Shown in pieces: positions 5,523-6,215 of a stretch of 6,215 nucleotides of DNA; within the stretch, counting starts at the first letter, position 1; each line of letters starts with the position of its first letter. The position numbers and the translations under genes are program-made. Source of the stretch: Deltaproteobacteria bacterium (lineage in GTDB: Bacteria; Desulfobacterota; Desulfarculia; Desulfarculales; Desulfarculaceae); contig JAKAGJ010000151.1 in NCBI GenBank assembly GCA_021815655.1, positions 1 to 6,215 of the forward strand, written 5' to 3'. The notes beneath the pieces are model-generated. The model worked only from the letters and a program-made list of their open reading frames with translations. It did no database searches and had not been told where the DNA came from.

Positions 5523-5570
5523 CCACAGGGGAAAAATAAACAATTGTGCAATAAAAACACAACCCTGTGG
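5523..5570. promoter_or_regulatory. Operator-like double palindrome upstream of the response regulator
   Basis: CCACAGGG (5523-5530) and CCCTGTGG (5563-5570) are perfect inverted arms. Their centre falls within one base of the centre of ATTGTGCAAT (5543-5552), itself an ATTG/CAAT dyad. TTGTG (5544-5548) and CACAA (5558-5562) also form a Rex-like pair, but with 9 rather than 8 bases between them. The element lies about 100 bases upstream of the response-regulator start in AT-rich DNA and looks like a protein-binding site. Confidence 0.45.
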
Positions 5571-5752
5571 CGATTAAGCCTTGACGGCTCCATCGGCTAC
5601 ATGCATAACATGAGTTAATTGAGAAAAAAATCACTTTATTTTTGGTCGGAAAAGAAAGCCCGGCCCCGCAGTCCCCGCAGTCCAGGAGAACCGCCAGGCC
5701 CGTGAAGACAAGCATTAGTCGGGAAAATATAGCTAGAGACGGGCTTGGCGCC
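5571..5752. other. Intergenic region between the divergent response regulator and the small plus-strand gene
   Basis: No gene is seen. The left part (about 5605-5645) is very AT-rich, with a run of seven A at 5623-5629 and TTTATTTTT at 5636-5644, which could serve as an UP-like element or a weak terminator. The right part has the direct repeat GTCCCCGCAGTCC-like (CCCCGCAGT at 5663-5671 and again at 5673-5681). A minus-strand promoter for the response regulator is expected here or in 5523-5570, but no convincing hexamer pair was found. Confidence 0.4.
5705..5733 (+). promoter_or_regulatory. Weak candidate promoter for the small plus-strand gene
   Basis: AAGACA (5705-5710, 4 of 6 to TTGACA) and TATAGC (5728-5733, 4 of 6 to TATAAT) are separated by 17 bases. 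The spacing is ideal but both hexamers are imperfect. It would give a leader of about 35 bases containing the GC hairpin at 5753-5775. Confidence 0.25.
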
Positions 5753-5775
5753 GCCCGCCGGGCAGCGCGGCGGGC
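5753..5775 (+). repeat. GC-rich hairpin abutting the start codon of the small gene
   Basis: GCCCGCCG (5753-5760) and CGGCGGGC (5768-5775) form a perfect 8-bp all-GC stem with a 7-base loop, ending on the base before the ATG at 5776. No Shine-Dalgarno sequence is visible there, so the hairpin would occupy the ribosome site and suppress translation unless it is opened or the true start lies downstream. Confidence 0.5.
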
Positions 5776-6072
5776 ATGACCCTGGCCTATCCCACCGACC
5801 AGGTGCGGGTGCTGCGCGTCTTGAGCACCAACGGCGGCGATCTGCGTCAGGGCTCGCTGTGGCAAAGGGGCCAGGTGCTATTCAAGGCTCGGCACCGGGG
5901 ACGGGAGTTGCCTCCCGAAACCAGCCCCCTGGCCCTGGCCCTGGATGACCACGGCCGCCATTACTTCATCTGGTTGGCCCGGCATCCCCGCGCCAACTGC
6001 CTGGTCATCCAGCCGTGGGACAGCCAGTATTGCTATTCGGTGTGTCTGCGGCAGGCCGCCTCTCGGGAATGA
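5776..6072 (+). CDS. Small uncharacterised protein
   Basis: 98 residues beginning MTLAYPTDQVRVLRVLSTNG and ending CYSVCLRQAASRE. I do not recognise a family. Codon choice supports a real gene: most third positions are G or C and the common codons are CTG, GCC, CAG, ATC and GTG, as in the nuo genes. It has no signal peptide, no membrane helix and no metal-binding pattern; the composition is rich in Arg, Leu and Gln with three Trp (WQRG, IWLA, PWDS). An upstream in-frame TAG at 5734 limits the start, and 5776 is the only ATG, but there is no ribosome site and a GC hairpin sits directly in front. The 3' end overlaps the oppositely transcribed kinase gene by 68 bases. It could be a regulator-associated protein or a spurious frame in GC-rich DNA; I lean toward real. 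Confidence 0.55.
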   Translation: MTLAYPTDQVRVLRVLSTNGGDLRQGSLWQRGQVLFKARHRGRELPPETSPLALALDDHGRHYFIWLARHPRANCLVIQPWDSQYCYSVCLRQAASRE

Positions 6073-6215
6073 CCACCGTGAAGGTGGTGCCCTGGCCTGG
6101 GCTGGAGCGCACCTCCACCCGCCCGCCGTGCTCGGTCACGATCTTCTGCACCACCGGCAGCCCCAGGCCGGTGCCGCGGTAGTCCTTGGTGCTGAAGAAG
6201 CGCTGAAAGAGCTGG
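6005..6215 (-). CDS. Sensor histidine kinase, C-terminal ATPase domain only (runs off the right edge)
   Basis: The last 69 residues of a histidine kinase are visible. They begin QLFQRFFSTKDYRGTGLGLP, which is the F box (FQRFFSTK) followed by the G2 box (GTGLGL, residues 14-19), then VVQKIVTEHGGRVEVRSSPGQGTTFTVVIP, the closing helix and strands of the HATPase_c fold. A short, poorly conserved tail (ERRPAADTPNSNTG...) follows to a TGA at 6005-6007. The FFSTKxxRGTGLGL pattern is typical of NtrB/PAS-type kinases common in Desulfobacterota. The sensor, H-box and N box lie outside the window. There is no receiver fused at the C-terminus, so a separate receiver such as the one at 4978-5424 on the same strand is a plausible partner, although 580 bases and an opposing small gene lie between them. 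Confidence 0.92.
   Translation of the reverse strand, partial: QLFQRFFSTKDYRGTGLGLPVVQKIVTEHGGRVEVRSSPGQGTTFTVVIPERRPAADTPNSNTGCPTAG

Noticed and set aside
5608..5645. A/T-rich string as an intrinsic terminator for the kinase gene
   Set aside because: Arms are only A/T homopolymers without a GC stem, and it is more than 350 bases after the kinase stop; not convincing.
5425..5865. Upstream extension of the response-regulator frame to an ATG at 5865
   Set aside because: It crosses AT-rich regulatory DNA, lacks coding character and adds no receiver homology; the receiver fold begins properly at 5424.
1..6215. CRISPR array, insertion sequence or phage-like genes
   Set aside because: No regularly spaced repeats, transposase motifs or terminal inverted repeats with target duplications were seen.

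Overview
The window is dominated by the left-pointing (minus-strand) promoter-proximal part of a complex I (nuo) operon: nuoA, nuoB, nuoC, nuoD, nuoH, nuoI and the first 59 codons of nuoJ, which runs off the left edge. nuoD is followed directly by nuoH, so nuoE, nuoF and nuoG (the NADH-oxidising module) are absent from their usual place. This fits the 11-subunit form of complex I that takes electrons from a donor other than NADH. The GC-rich coding sequence, the ABCD-HIJ order, the short separate NuoC and the single-domain response regulator with a long insertion before its FVEKP motif all suggest a Desulfobacterota-like (former Deltaproteobacteria) bacterium. That assignment is inference, not a database result.

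Layout from left to right: nuoJ (partial), nuoI, a 157-base spacer packed with inverted repeats, nuoH, a 102-base spacer with a 9-bp inverted repeat, then nuoD, nuoC, nuoB and nuoA, which are tightly spaced or overlapping. nuoB carries an in-frame TAA at codon 66, inside the normally near-invariant RxSPRQ motif. As given, the N2-cluster subunit is broken, or the sequence is wrong at that point. Upstream of nuoA lies an AT-rich intergenic region of about 450 bases. It has a plausible sigma70-type promoter and, just downstream of it, an 18-bp site matching the Rex redox-repressor consensus at 13 of 14 defined positions.

The right third holds a sensory region. It contains a stand-alone receiver (response regulator) gene on the minus strand with a strong hairpin after its stop, a 350-base AT-rich intergenic region with an operator-like double palindrome and a hairpin plus T8 leader, a small uncharacterised plus-strand gene, and the C-terminal ATPase domain of a sensor histidine kinase entering from the right edge. 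The kinase and receiver may form a two-component pair, but the small gene lies between them on the opposite strand and overlaps the kinase 3' end by 68 bases.

Together: NuoA, H and J are membrane subunits. NuoB, C, D and I form the quinone-reducing connecting arm that passes electrons through N6a/N6b (NuoI) and N2 (NuoB) to quinone at the NuoD/NuoB/NuoH interface. The Rex-like operator implies that the operon responds to the NADH/NAD+ ratio even though the encoded enzyme lacks the NADH module. The motif ATTGTGCAA occurs four times, all in one orientation and only in the two intergenic regions flanking the receiver gene, which hints at shared regulation.
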